Positions 1 to 5,873 are shown, counted from the first letter of the stretch. The stretch: DNA of 5,873 nucleotides from Bacteroidota bacterium (GCA_021796055.1 JAJYOS010000445.1:1-5873); one strand, 5' to 3'. Numbers and translations are program-made. Notes: a model not told the origin generated them from the letters alone.

Positions 1-1323
1 GTCGATTACCAGTACAAATACACGGTCAACTTAATCCAAAAATCCGACGTAAATCAAAGTCATATTCAGATGGGTCACATCGGCGGGCTTCTGAACGATC
101 CCGATTACCCTGCTCTCGTTGTGATGAACCAGATACTCTCCTCTGACAGGATGTTCAAAGTCCTGCGCACCAAGGAAGGACTAACTTATGCGCCGTGGGG
201 ATATTACGGGGCGGATTACGACCATCCCGGAGTCTTCAACTGTGGGACGCAGACAAAATCGCAATCGACCGTGTACGCAATAAAACTCATGCTGAATGAA
301 GTCAAGCGAATGACGGAAGAACCGGTCACCGATGAGGAGCTGCAGCGTGCCAAAGACAGCTACCTCAATTCCTTTGTGTTCAATTTCGATTCGAAATCGA
401 AAATAGTGACGAGGATGATGACGTACGCGTACTTCGACTATCCCCTCGATTTCATCGATCGGTTGAAGGACGGGGTCGAGAAAGTCACGAAGGATGACGT
501 GCTCAGGGTTGCGAAGAGCCACCTGAGGCCCGACAAGCTTCAGATCCTGGTTGTGGGCAACAAAGATGCTTTCGGCGAGCCTCTCTCGTCGCTGGGTGAA
601 GTGAATGAAATCGATATCACGATTCCATCACCGATAAGTGACGCCGTGCCTGCTGCCACACCGGAGTCTCTCGCAAAAGGTAAAGATTATATTGCAAGAG
701 CCGCCGACGCATGCGGAGGAACCGGTGCTTACAATGCAATCAAAAACCTCCGGATGAAGTTCGATCTCGTTCAGTCGACCGAGATGGGCGATATCAGCAT
801 GACCGGGGAAGCCACGATCGTGTATCCTGACCGCATCCACCAACTGATCACCACACCGATGGGAGAGATGCGGATGGTGGTCGCAGGAGACAAGGGCTGG
901 ATGGTGTCTGCACAGGGAAAAATGCCGCTGCAGGAGTCTATTAGAAAAGAGATGCGGGCCAACATCCTGCGAGACCCCGTTCATATTTTCACCCACGCCG
1001 GTGAGCTGCAGGCTCAGTTCGTCGGAGAGAAGTCCTTCGCAGATGCGAGGACAGTCGAACTCCTGGTCAGCTGCAAGGAAGGATCATTCCATCTCTATTT
1101 GGACCCCCAGACCAGCGTTCCCATCGGTGTGTCGTACCAGTCCGTCGGTCAGACCGGTCCTGTGAATATAGAGGAAGTATGGTTTGATTACAGGGACGTC
1201 GGAGGGGCTAAAATGCCTTTCAGGACAATTGCCACCGCTGACGGGAAGAAAATTTCCGAAGTCACCGTCAGGGAGTTCAAGCAGAATGTCGATGTCGATC
1301 CAAGACTATTTCAGGAGGATTGA
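1..1323 (+). CDS. M16-family (insulinase-like) peptidase, C-terminal part with a LolA-like C-terminal domain; 5' partial
   Basis: The open frame runs from the first base of the window (codon 1 = GTC) to TGA at 1321-1323, giving 440 residues; the ATG at 70 is internal, because the upstream codons also read as M16 sequence. Codons ~1-193 look like the C-terminal half of an M16 peptidase: GGLLNDPDYPALVVMNQIL, then an R-x6-Y pair in LRTKEGLTY (codons 56 and 63), typical of the half that lacks the zinc motif and helps hold substrate. The HxxEH zinc site would be in the missing N-terminal half, so catalytic activity cannot be judged. After a Pro/Ala-rich linker (codons ~208-235), codons ~239-440 form a second, beta-rich region with segments such as YPDRIHQLITTPMGEMR and VAGDKGWM, resembling LolA/LolB-type or outer-membrane lipoprotein-sorting folds. 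An envelope (periplasmic) location is inferred from this family type. The M16 call is firm; the LolA-like call is by eye. The gene is convergent with the trp operon and functionally unlinked to it as far as can be seen. Confidence 0.88.
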   Translation, partial: VDYQYKYTVNLIQKSDVNQSHIQMGHIGGLLNDPDYPALVVMNQILSSDRMFKVLRTKEGLTYAPWGYYGADYDHPGVFNCGTQTKSQSTVYAIKLMLNEVKRMTEEPVTDEELQRAKDSYLNSFVFNFDSKSKIVTRMMTYAYFDYPLDFIDRLKDGVEKVTKDDVLRVAKSHLRPDKLQILVVGNKDAFGEPLSSLGEVNEIDITIPSPISDAVPAATPESLAKGKDYIARAADACGGTGAYNAIKNLRMKFDLVQSTEMGDISMTGEATIVYPDRIHQLITTPMGEMRMVVAGDKGWMVSAQGKMPLQESIRKEMRANILRDPVHIFTHAGELQAQFVGEKSFADARTVELLVSCKEGSFHLYLDPQTSVPIGVSYQSVGQTGPVNIEEVWFDYRDVGGAKMPFRTIATADGKKISEVTVREFKQNVDVDPRLFQED

Positions 1324-1394
1324 GCCGTCGGTTGCAACGATCGACCGCAGGTCCGGATTAGAATGACAGCCGGACCGGCTTCCTGATGAGATGA

Positions 1395-1426
1395 GAAAAG
1401 CCCGCAAGAGCGGGCTTTTCGTTTTT
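1395..1426. terminator. Rho-independent terminator between convergent genes, probably bidirectional
   Basis: A perfect 11-bp stem pairs GAAAAGCCCGC (1395-1405) with GCGGGCTTTTC (1410-1420) around the tetraloop AAGA. GTTTTT follows at 1421-1426, giving a classic terminator for the plus-strand peptidase gene, 71 bp after its stop. Read on the minus strand, the same stem is preceded by AAAAAC and its own 3' arm ends in CTTTTC, so it can also end the trp transcript, whose trpB stop is 33 bp away. The downstream U-tract is better in the plus direction. Bidirectional use is inferred from the convergent arrangement and the lack of any other T-tailed stem here. Confidence 0.9.
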
Positions 1427-1453
1427 CAAGAGTTTACAATGTCGGGACGGAAT

Positions 1454-2674
1454 TTAGCCGAGGCTCAATCTCTTCGCGACGCTGTACAGGTCCTTATCGC
1501 CTCTTCCGGAAAGATTGATAAGAATATCCTTTCCTTTGCCGTCGTTCTGAGCAAGCTTCGCCGCATAAGCGACTGCGTGCGCAGACTCCAGCGCGGGTAT
1601 TATTCCTTCCAATCGCGAGAGCTCGACAAACATGTCGAGTGCTTCACGGTCGGTGATCGAGACATACTTGACAAGCCCCGAGTCTTTCAGGTAAGAATGC
1701 TCCGGTCCCACGCCCGGATAATCCAGCCCGGCGGAAACGGAATAAGCGTTCAGCACATTTCCGTTTTCATCCTGCAGGAGATACTGCATCGAGCCGTGGA
1801 GGACTCCCGGTTTACCGAGCGATAATGAGGCAGCAGTCTTTCCTGTCTCGAGTCCTTCGCCTGCTGCTTCGACGCCGATCAGCTTCACGTTGCGGGCGTC
1901 ACGGACAAACTCGTAGAAGATCCCGATAGAATTGCTTCCGCCGCCGACGCATGCGACAACATAGTCGGGCAGCCTGCCGTAGGCATCTTTGAACTGTTGT
2001 TTCGACTCGCGCCCGATCACCGCCTGGAAGTGCCGGACCAGCTTCGGGTAGGGGTGCATCCCCACGACAGAACCGATTATGTAAAACGTATCACGGACAT
2101 TTGTCACCCAATCGCGGATCGCCTCGCTGGTCGCCTCTTTCAAGGTCCTGGTTCCGCTGAGAACCGGTACTACCTCCGCACCCAGGAGTCTCATCTTGAA
2201 CACATTGGGCTCCTGCCTGTGCATATCCTCTTCGCCCATATAAACGATGCACTTCAGGCCGAGAAGAGCGCAGACTGTAGCCGTTGCGACGCCATGCTGT
2301 CCCGCGCCCGTCTCGGCAATTATCCGGGTCTTCCCGATTCTTTTTGCCAGGAGCGCCTGGCCGATCGTGTTATTAATCTTATGAGCGCCGGTGTGGAGGA
2401 GGTCCTCACGCTTCAGGAACATTCTTGCGCCGTACTTTTCGCTGAGGTTTTTGATAAAGAAGATGGGCGTCGGCCTGCCCGCATAATTCTTCAAAAGGTA
2501 CTCGAACTCTTCGTTGAAGCTCTTGTCGTTCTTCAGCGATTCAAAAGCCCTGTCGAGTTCCTGGGCAGCCCTGACAAGTGTCTCGGGGACAAAAGATCCT
2601 CCGTAAATTCCAAAGTGCCCTTTATCGTCAGGCAGCTTATAGAACTCCTCTATTTTCTGTTCGATATCTTCCAT
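1454..2674 (-). CDS. trpB: Tryptophan synthase beta chain (TrpB)
   Basis: The PLP enzyme that condenses indole with L-serine to give L-tryptophan, normally as an alpha2-beta2 complex with TrpA in the cytoplasm. The 406 residues match the usual TrpB1 length. Visible landmarks are the PLP lysine K99 in HTGAHKINN, the catalytic glutamate E121 in ETGAGQHG, the phosphate-binding loop GGGSNS (244-249), the gating aspartate D318 in [12 protein letters not shown], and S389 in SGRGDKD. The K99-E121 and K99-S389 spacings equal those of Salmonella TrpB (K87/E109/S377). This is the standard TrpA-dependent type rather than the longer TrpB2. One small oddity is GMHPYP at 205-210, where GPHPYP is usual. ATG at 2672-2674 is chosen because the MEDIEQ start gives a normal N-terminus; AGGA lies 10 nt upstream (2685-2688). 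It lies 27 bp downstream of trpF and is the last gene before the terminator, with no trpA following. Confidence 0.97.
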   Translation of the reverse strand: MEDIEQKIEEFYKLPDDKGHFGIYGGSFVPETLVRAAQELDRAFESLKNDKSFNEEFEYLLKNYAGRPTPIFFIKNLSEKYGARMFLKREDLLHTGAHKINNTIGQALLAKRIGKTRIIAETGAGQHGVATATVCALLGLKCIVYMGEEDMHRQEPNVFKMRLLGAEVVPVLSGTRTLKEATSEAIRDWVTNVRDTFYIIGSVVGMHPYPKLVRHFQAVIGRESKQQFKDAYGRLPDYVVACVGGGSNSIGIFYEFVRDARNVKLIGVEAAGEGLETGKTAASLSLGKPGVLHGSMQYLLQDENGNVLNAYSVSAGLDYPGVGPEHSYLKDSGLVKYVSITDREALDMFVELSRLEGIIPALESAHAVAYAAKLAQNDGKGKDILINLSGRGDKDLYSVAKRLSLG

Positions 2675-2701
2675 GGTTTTGTATTCCTGGCCCTCATCTC
2701 C

Positions 2702-3319
2702 TCAGGCACATAACTTTGCGTTTGAAATAAACCTGCGCACCTTATCGTGATCTTTCTTTCGCGGCGTTTCTTCGACGCCTGAAGCCGTATCTACACCGTA
2801 AGGTTTCAGATACCTGATCGCATTGCACACATTTTGATCGTTCAAGCCTCCGGAAATGACAAATCGGGAAGACAGATCAACCCCGCTCTTTCCGATCTCG
2901 TCCCAGTTTGAAAGCGTCCCGGTGCCGCCGAACTCATCATCCTTGTAGGCATCCAGGAAGATCAGGTCGGCGCCGAGTTTGGACGCCTCCGCGACATCGC
3001 CGGCTGTCCTGACGCGCACGGAATAATAAAGAGACTTCCTGAAATCAAAATCGGAAACGCTGAACTTCGGCTCGTAAACCTGCACGGCATCTACTTCCGT
3101 CGAATCGAGCGCCGCCACGATATCCTTGATCGACGGCTGGACCATTACGGCCACGGTTGTGACATAAGCGGAGACTTCGCGTACGATTGAGGCTGCATCG
3201 TCGAAGGTTATATATCTCTTGCTTTTCGGATAGAAATTGAGTCCGATCGCGTCGGCACCCGCTTCGGTGCATGCGTAGGCATCTTTGATGTTGGTAACGC
3301 CGCAGATTTTTACGAACAT
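2702..3319 (-). CDS. trpF: Phosphoribosylanthranilate isomerase (TrpF)
   Basis: Catalyses the Amadori rearrangement of N-(5'-phosphoribosyl)anthranilate to CdRP, the step between TrpD and TrpC. The 205 residues have the normal (beta/alpha)8-barrel length. Visible motifs in order: KICG with the catalytic base Cys6, FYPKSKRY (29-36) with the conserved Arg35, catalytic acid Asp123 in FLDAY, the phosphate-binding GGTG (131-134), ISGGL (155-159) and the C-terminal phosphate loop DTASGVE (177-183). The barrel strand that usually reads VQLHG here reads VQVYE (79-83), an uncommon change at a structural position; all catalytic residues are kept. The ATG at 3317-3319 gives the canonical MFVKICG start, and there is no alternative in-frame start close upstream. 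Its ribosome site is poor: only GGTCGG-like sequence lies upstream, so initiation may depend on readthrough from trpC or on mRNA structure. Confidence 0.95.
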   Translation of the reverse strand: MFVKICGVTNIKDAYACTEAGADAIGLNFYPKSKRYITFDDAASIVREVSAYVTTVAVMVQPSIKDIVAALDSTEVDAVQVYEPKFSVSDFDFRKSLYYSVRVRTAGDVAEASKLGADLIFLDAYKDDEFGGTGTLSNWDEIGKSGVDLSSRFVISGGLNDQNVCNAIRYLKPYGVDTASGVEETPRKKDHDKVRRFISNAKLCA

Positions 3320-3345
3320 GACAAACCGACCATAGGAATCCGGCC

Positions 3346-3377
3346 TGAAAACCGTGTTGAATGCGATCGGCTTTTCA
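3346..3377 (-). other. Possible intercistronic mRNA hairpin between trpC and trpF
   Basis: On the minus strand, starting 2 nt after the trpC stop, TGAAAA(G)CCG pairs with CGGTTTTCA across a 13-nt loop. This makes a 9-bp stem with one bulged G. No T-tract follows (the next bases are GGCCGG), so it is not an intrinsic terminator. It could stabilise the 3' end of an upstream mRNA segment or affect trpF initiation, but a stem this weak may also arise by chance. The rest of the 60-bp gap holds no recognisable element. Confidence 0.3.
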
Positions 3378-3379
3378 CT

Positions 3380-4174
3380 TCAGACTCTGCCTCCTGTAAA
3401 CTTCCTGACTTCTGCCACTCTATTCTCAGTGCGCATGAAATGTTCGCCTATGAGGACTGCGTGATAGCCGAGCTCTGCCGCAGTGCGGAGACCGATCGTA
3501 TCGGAAATTCCACTTTCACTTACGCTGACAATTTCTCCCGGGATCTTCCCGGCCATTTTTTCCGATGTGTCCGTGGATACTTCGAAGGTCTCGAGATTCC
3601 GGTTATTCACTCCGATTATCTCGGCGCCCGCGGACAACGCGATATCGAGCTCTTCGTCGGCATGGACTTCGACGAGCGCGGCAAGTCCGCACTCTTTCGC
3701 GAGCTTCACGAAGCCAGCGAGCGTTCTCTCGTCAAGCGCTGCGACTATCAGAAGCACAGCATCGGCTCCGATAAGGACGGATTCATAAACCTGGTATTCG
3801 TCGACTATGAAGTCCTTTCTCAGAAGGGCGACTTCGGGAACGGCTTCACGCACGGCCTGGAAGTCCTGTTTCGAGCCTTTGAAGAACGAGCCTTCCGTCA
3901 ATACGGAGATAGCCGAGGCACCCCCTTTGGCATAATCTCTCGCGACGCTTCGGGGATCGATTTCGGCGGCAATTATCCCCCTCGAAGGCGATGCGCGCTT
4001 TATTTCAGCTATGATTCTCACCGGTTTGCCGGCCTGACGCAAGAGACTTTTCCGAAAGTTGTTTTTCGGCCTGACGTCCGAAACAAGAGTTGTCAACTCG
4101 GCGAGACTCAGAATCTCCTTGGCTTCTTCGATTTTCCCTTTGGTGCCGTTGACTATAGTTTCAAGAAAATTCAC
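3380..4174 (-). CDS. trpC: Indole-3-glycerol phosphate synthase (TrpC), GTG start
   Basis: Closes the indole ring by decarboxylating and cyclising CdRP to indole-3-glycerol phosphate. The 264 residues are the normal length for a monofunctional IGPS (beta/alpha)8 barrel. All residues known to matter in the Sulfolobus enzyme are present: E57, K59 and S62 in AEIKRASPS, K120 in LLRKDF, E169 in LVEVH, N190 in GVNNRNL, and E220/S221 in SESGI. Spacings K120-E169-N190-E220 (49, 21 and 30 residues) match the family. LIGEHFM (241-247) is the C-terminal phosphate-site region. The start is GTG at 4172-4174, since no in-frame ATG exists before residue 207 and the MNFLETIVNG start is typical. A strong AGGAGG lies 5 nt upstream. 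The start overlaps the TGA of the corC-like gene as GTGA, implying translational coupling. Confidence 0.97.
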   Translation of the reverse strand: MNFLETIVNGTKGKIEEAKEILSLAELTTLVSDVRPKNNFRKSLLRQAGKPVRIIAEIKRASPSRGIIAAEIDPRSVARDYAKGGASAISVLTEGSFFKGSKQDFQAVREAVPEVALLRKDFIVDEYQVYESVLIGADAVLLIVAALDERTLAGFVKLAKECGLAALVEVHADEELDIALSAGAEIIGVNNRNLETFEVSTDTSEKMAGKIPGEIVSVSESGISDTIGLRTAAELGYHAVLIGEHFMRTENRVAEVRKFTGGRV

Positions 4175-5475
4175 CGCTTCCTCCTGCTTCTCCTCGCCGG
4201 TCCGGCAGCGGTTTTCTCCTGCTTCGTCGATGCAGATTTCTTTTTCACCCTGTTTTTCGCCGCGGCTTTCACCGGTCTTTTCACCGCTGCTTCGGTCCCC
4301 GGACGAACGCCACCTTGATCAGGAAGCGGGAGGTCCTCCAGCGTCGGCTGCCGGCCGGCCACTTCGCGTACGGGAGCGAGCTGGGGATGTTCTTTGAATG
4401 AGACCTTCAACCGTTTGACTCTGTGCCGGGCCACTTCCTCTATTATGAAGAACATCTCGTCGTGGTTATAAACCTCGCCTTTCTGGGGAATCTTTCCTGC
4501 GAGCTTCTGCACAAAACCGGCCATCGTATCATAGTCTTCTTCGCGCGGGATTTCGCATCCAAGGAGCTCGTTGAACCTGTCTACAGTCATAGAACCGGAG
4601 AAATGCGCGTCTCCGCTTTCGTCCCGTATGACTTCAGAGAGAGACTCATCGTACTCGTCCTGGATTTCACCGACAATTTCCTCGAGCACGTCCTCGAGCG
4701 TGACGATCCCTTCCGTCCCGCCGAACTCATCGACCACTACAGCCAGGTGCACTTTGTTCATTTGCATTTCGCGGAGAAGCTGGCTGATCTTCTTCGATTC
4801 CGGTACATAATAAGGGGTTCTCAGCAGGTCCTGAAGGACTATCGCCCCGCTCCCTTCAGCCAGCGTGATGAGATCTTTGGCGTAGATTATGCCGACGATG
4901 TTGTCGAGGGAACCGCTGTAGACCGGCATCCTCGAATATCCCTCCTCGGCAACGCGTCGCAGGACACGGCGCGGTTCCTCCTCGATGTTGATCGCAACGA
5001 TATCGCCGCGCGGGATCATCACTTCACGGACAATCTTATCGCTGAACCTCAGGATGCTTCCTATGAGTTCCTTTTCAAAGGCATCCAGTTTTCCCGTCTT
5101 CGTTATTCGTTCCTGGATCTCGTTTACAATCTCCGACCGGTCCTTCTCCTCCTTGTCTCCGCTCCAGACTTCATCGACCTTCGAAAAGACAGGCGCAATC
5201 TCGGAGGTTCTTGTCAACTCGAATCCAAGGACGAGGCTGACCACGAACGAAAGCGCGAAGACCATAGACGAAATTACCAGAGTCACATTATACCCGGCTT
5301 CGGCAAGTCCCTTCAGGAAGAACACCGACGCGAAGACGCCGGATATGGTAACGAAGAACAACGCCGCAAGGAACACCCTGCCGGAAAGGTGCGATTTCTC
5401 GGCGTGAAAGAGATATCCCCAGCCGAGCGATGCCGCGGCAAAAAGGACCGCAAACAGGACAAAACTCTCGATCAT
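4171..5475 (-). CDS. Membrane-anchored CBS-pair protein with CorC/HlyC C-terminal domain (hemolysin/CorC-like)
   Basis: A 434-residue protein. Three hydrophobic segments (about 2-22, 34-56 and 64-86) are separated by short loops; the charged first loop (24-33) suggests an outside N-terminus and a cytoplasmic body. A charged linker (88-135) leads to FEKELIGSILRF and REVMIPR (150-156), the usual entry to the CBS pair: CBS1 ~150-205 (GYSRMPVY, IVGIIYAKDL) and CBS2 ~215-270 (VVVDEFGGTEGIVTLEDVLEEIVGEI). The CorC_HlyC domain covers ~290-360 (SMTVDRFNELL, DYDTMAGFV). Residues 361-434 form a Pro/Ala/Lys/Arg-rich, probably disordered tail ending RRSRRKR. Family members with DUF21/CNNM domains are linked to magnesium/cobalt efflux, and CBS pairs bind adenine nucleotides; here the membrane part is shorter and lacks the recognisable DUF21 pattern, so transport cannot be assumed. 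It sits between trpD and trpC with 4-bp overlaps on both sides. The ATG at 5473-5475 lies inside ATGA with the trpD stop. Its function in the operon is unknown. Confidence 0.9.
   Translation of the reverse strand: MIESFVLFAVLFAAASLGWGYLFHAEKSHLSGRVFLAALFFVTISGVFASVFFLKGLAEAGYNVTLVISSMVFALSFVVSLVLGFELTRTSEIAPVFSKVDEVWSGDKEEKDRSEIVNEIQERITKTGKLDAFEKELIGSILRFSDKIVREVMIPRGDIVAINIEEEPRRVLRRVAEEGYSRMPVYSGSLDNIVGIIYAKDLITLAEGSGAIVLQDLLRTPYYVPESKKISQLLREMQMNKVHLAVVVDEFGGTEGIVTLEDVLEEIVGEIQDEYDESLSEVIRDESGDAHFSGSMTVDRFNELLGCEIPREEDYDTMAGFVQKLAGKIPQKGEVYNHDEMFFIIEEVARHRVKRLKVSFKEHPQLAPVREVAGRQPTLEDLPLPDQGGVRPGTEAAVKRPVKAAAKNRVKKKSASTKQEKTAAGPARRSRRKR
4180..4185 (-). promoter_or_regulatory. Shine-Dalgarno site of trpC inside the upstream gene
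   Basis: AGGAGG on the minus strand, 5 nt before the GTG start of trpC, is a full-consensus ribosome binding site that fixes the GTG as the start. The same six bases are the codons for R431 and R432 of the upstream CorC-like protein, so that protein's basic C-terminus and the trpC initiation signal share sequence. Confidence 0.85.
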
Positions 5476-5873
5476 GCTCCGGTTATCTCGACCAGGGAGC
5501 GGAGTTTGCTTTCGGCGAGTCCCTTCGCAATCACGCTCCGCGCGCGCGCAACTCCGGATTTGATATCGCGCTCAATGCCGGCAACATAGATGGCCGCTCC
5601 CGCATTAAGAAGTACCGCGTCGTGGTAAGGAGACTCACTTCCCCTTATTGCCATCATAAAAGCTTCGACAGCTTCCTCCTGGTTCCTGACCACAAGTGTG
5701 CTGAGCTCCACGCGATTGAGGCCGAAACTCTCGGGCTCGATCTCGTATGTGCTGATCTTGCCCAGTTTCAGTTCCGCGACAAGCGTCTTTCCGCACAGAG
5801 AAATTTCATCCATCGTCGGCTCACCGTGTACGACAAGGGCCGCCTGACTTCCGAGATCGCGGAGGACGTACGC
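5472..5873 (-). CDS. trpD: Anthranilate phosphoribosyltransferase (TrpD), C-terminal part; 5' end outside the window
   Basis: Transfers phosphoribosyl from PRPP to anthranilate. The frame is open from the right edge of the window to TGA at 5472-5474, giving the last 133 residues of a protein normally about 340 long. The ATG at 5811-5813 is internal: upstream codons read AYVLRDLGSQAALVVHGEPT, the conserved strand before the metal site. Asp22-Glu23 of the fragment (MDEIS) correspond to the Mg-PRPP-binding DE pair of the family, usually written DGLDE; here the preceding residues are PTM. The later EIEPESFGLNR and the helix DAVLLNAGAAIYVAG are also typical of TrpD. The C-terminus is complete. The stop overlaps the ATG of the CorC-like gene (ATGA), so the two are probably translationally coupled. 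The missing N-terminal two-thirds is cut by the window edge and is not a sign of gene decay. Confidence 0.95.
   Translation of the reverse strand, partial: AYVLRDLGSQAALVVHGEPTMDEISLCGKTLVAELKLGKISTYEIEPESFGLNRVELSTLVVRNQEEAVEAFMMAIRGSESPYHDAVLLNAGAAIYVAGIERDIKSGVARARSVIAKGLAESKLRSLVEITGA

Larger units (their letters stand above)
1454..5873 (-). other. Distal part of a trp operon: trpD-(corC-like)-trpC-trpF-trpB
   Basis: Five minus-strand genes are packed head to tail: trpD overlaps the corC-like gene by 4 bp, that gene overlaps trpC by 4 bp, trpC-trpF has a 60-bp gap, trpF-trpB a 27-bp gap, and a terminator follows trpB. No internal terminator with a T-tract is visible, so a single transcript is likely. 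The promoter, any attenuator and the usual trpE/trpG genes would lie upstream, beyond the right edge. trpA is not present downstream of trpB. The four recognisable enzymes cover the steps from anthranilate plus PRPP to indole-3-glycerol phosphate and then indole plus serine to tryptophan. The alpha-subunit step, indole-3-glycerol phosphate to indole, must be supplied from elsewhere. Confidence 0.85.

Noticed and set aside
1350..1380. Inverted repeats in the intergenic region: GGTCCGG/CCGGACC with a 13-nt loop, and the near-palindrome AGCCGG-A-CCGGCT
   Set aside because: The stems are short, compete with each other and have no T-tract; the adjacent 11-bp stem at 1395-1420 explains termination better. 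They may be chance GC-rich pairing.
2653..2699. A 15-codon minus-strand frame starting with ATG in the trpF-trpB gap and running into trpB
   Set aside because: It is out of frame with trpB, has no spacing for a ribosome site, and shows no sign of a leader peptide (a single Trp codon).
1997..2713. A 238-codon plus-strand open frame opposite trpB
   Set aside because: It is antisense to the well-conserved trpB, with low-complexity composition and no domain evidence.
2934..2947. A 14-base word shared by trpF and the CorC-like gene, encoding DEFGG in both
   Set aside because: In TrpF it leads into the GGTG phosphate loop and in the other protein it belongs to the conserved VDEFGGTEG of CBS2; both are explained by their own families, so the similarity is coincidental.
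3440..4318. A 292-codon plus-strand open frame opposite trpC
   Set aside because: It is a shadow of trpC, whose catalytic residues are all intact; the translation resembles no known family.
4423..5589. A 388-codon plus-strand open frame opposite the CorC-like gene
   Set aside because: It lies antisense to a gene with clear CBS and CorC_HlyC motifs, its translation has no recognisable domain and is rich in His/Arg/Asp as antisense frames are, and no convincing ribosome site was seen.
1..5873. CRISPR arrays, tRNA/rRNA genes, insertion sequences, attachment sites
   Set aside because: No repeated spacer arrays, tRNA cloverleaf sequence, transposase or terminal inverted repeats were seen on either strand; the window is filled by housekeeping-type coding sequence.

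Overview
This 5.9 kb window holds the 3' end of one plus-strand gene and, convergent with it, the distal part of a tryptophan biosynthesis operon on the minus strand. It is dense bacterial coding sequence of moderate GC content, with Shine-Dalgarno sites and 4-bp stop/start overlaps. The organism cannot be fixed from the sequence. A periplasmic-type M16 peptidase fused to a LolA-like domain, with a compact trpD-C-F-B order, suggests a Gram-negative of the Bacteroidota/Chlorobiota/Ignavibacteria neighbourhood or a comparable uncultured lineage. That placement is a low-confidence inference.

Layout. Positions 1-1323 (+) encode the C-terminal 440 residues of an M16-family zinc-peptidase-like protein whose N-terminus lies outside the window. 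Positions 1324-1453 are a 130-bp convergent intergenic region with a perfect 11-bp hairpin terminator at 1395-1426, which probably serves both directions. From the right edge, the minus strand reads trpD (partial, 3' end), a CBS-domain/CorC-HlyC-type membrane protein gene, trpC, trpF and trpB. No gap without a gene exceeds 130 bp.

How the genes fit together. TrpD makes N-(5'-phosphoribosyl)-anthranilate, TrpF isomerises it, TrpC closes the indole ring to give indole-3-glycerol phosphate, and TrpB condenses indole with serine to give tryptophan. The operon has two unusual points. First, a gene for a membrane-anchored CBS-pair protein with no obvious role in tryptophan synthesis sits between trpD and trpC. 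It overlaps each neighbour by 4 bp (ATGA and GTGA), so its translation is probably coupled to both. Second, the operon ends after trpB at a terminator, and trpA, which normally follows, is absent from the window. The best candidate for something undescribed is the CorC-like protein: its N-terminal membrane part is short and does not look like the usual DUF21/CNNM domain, and it ends in a lysine/arginine/alanine-rich basic tail.
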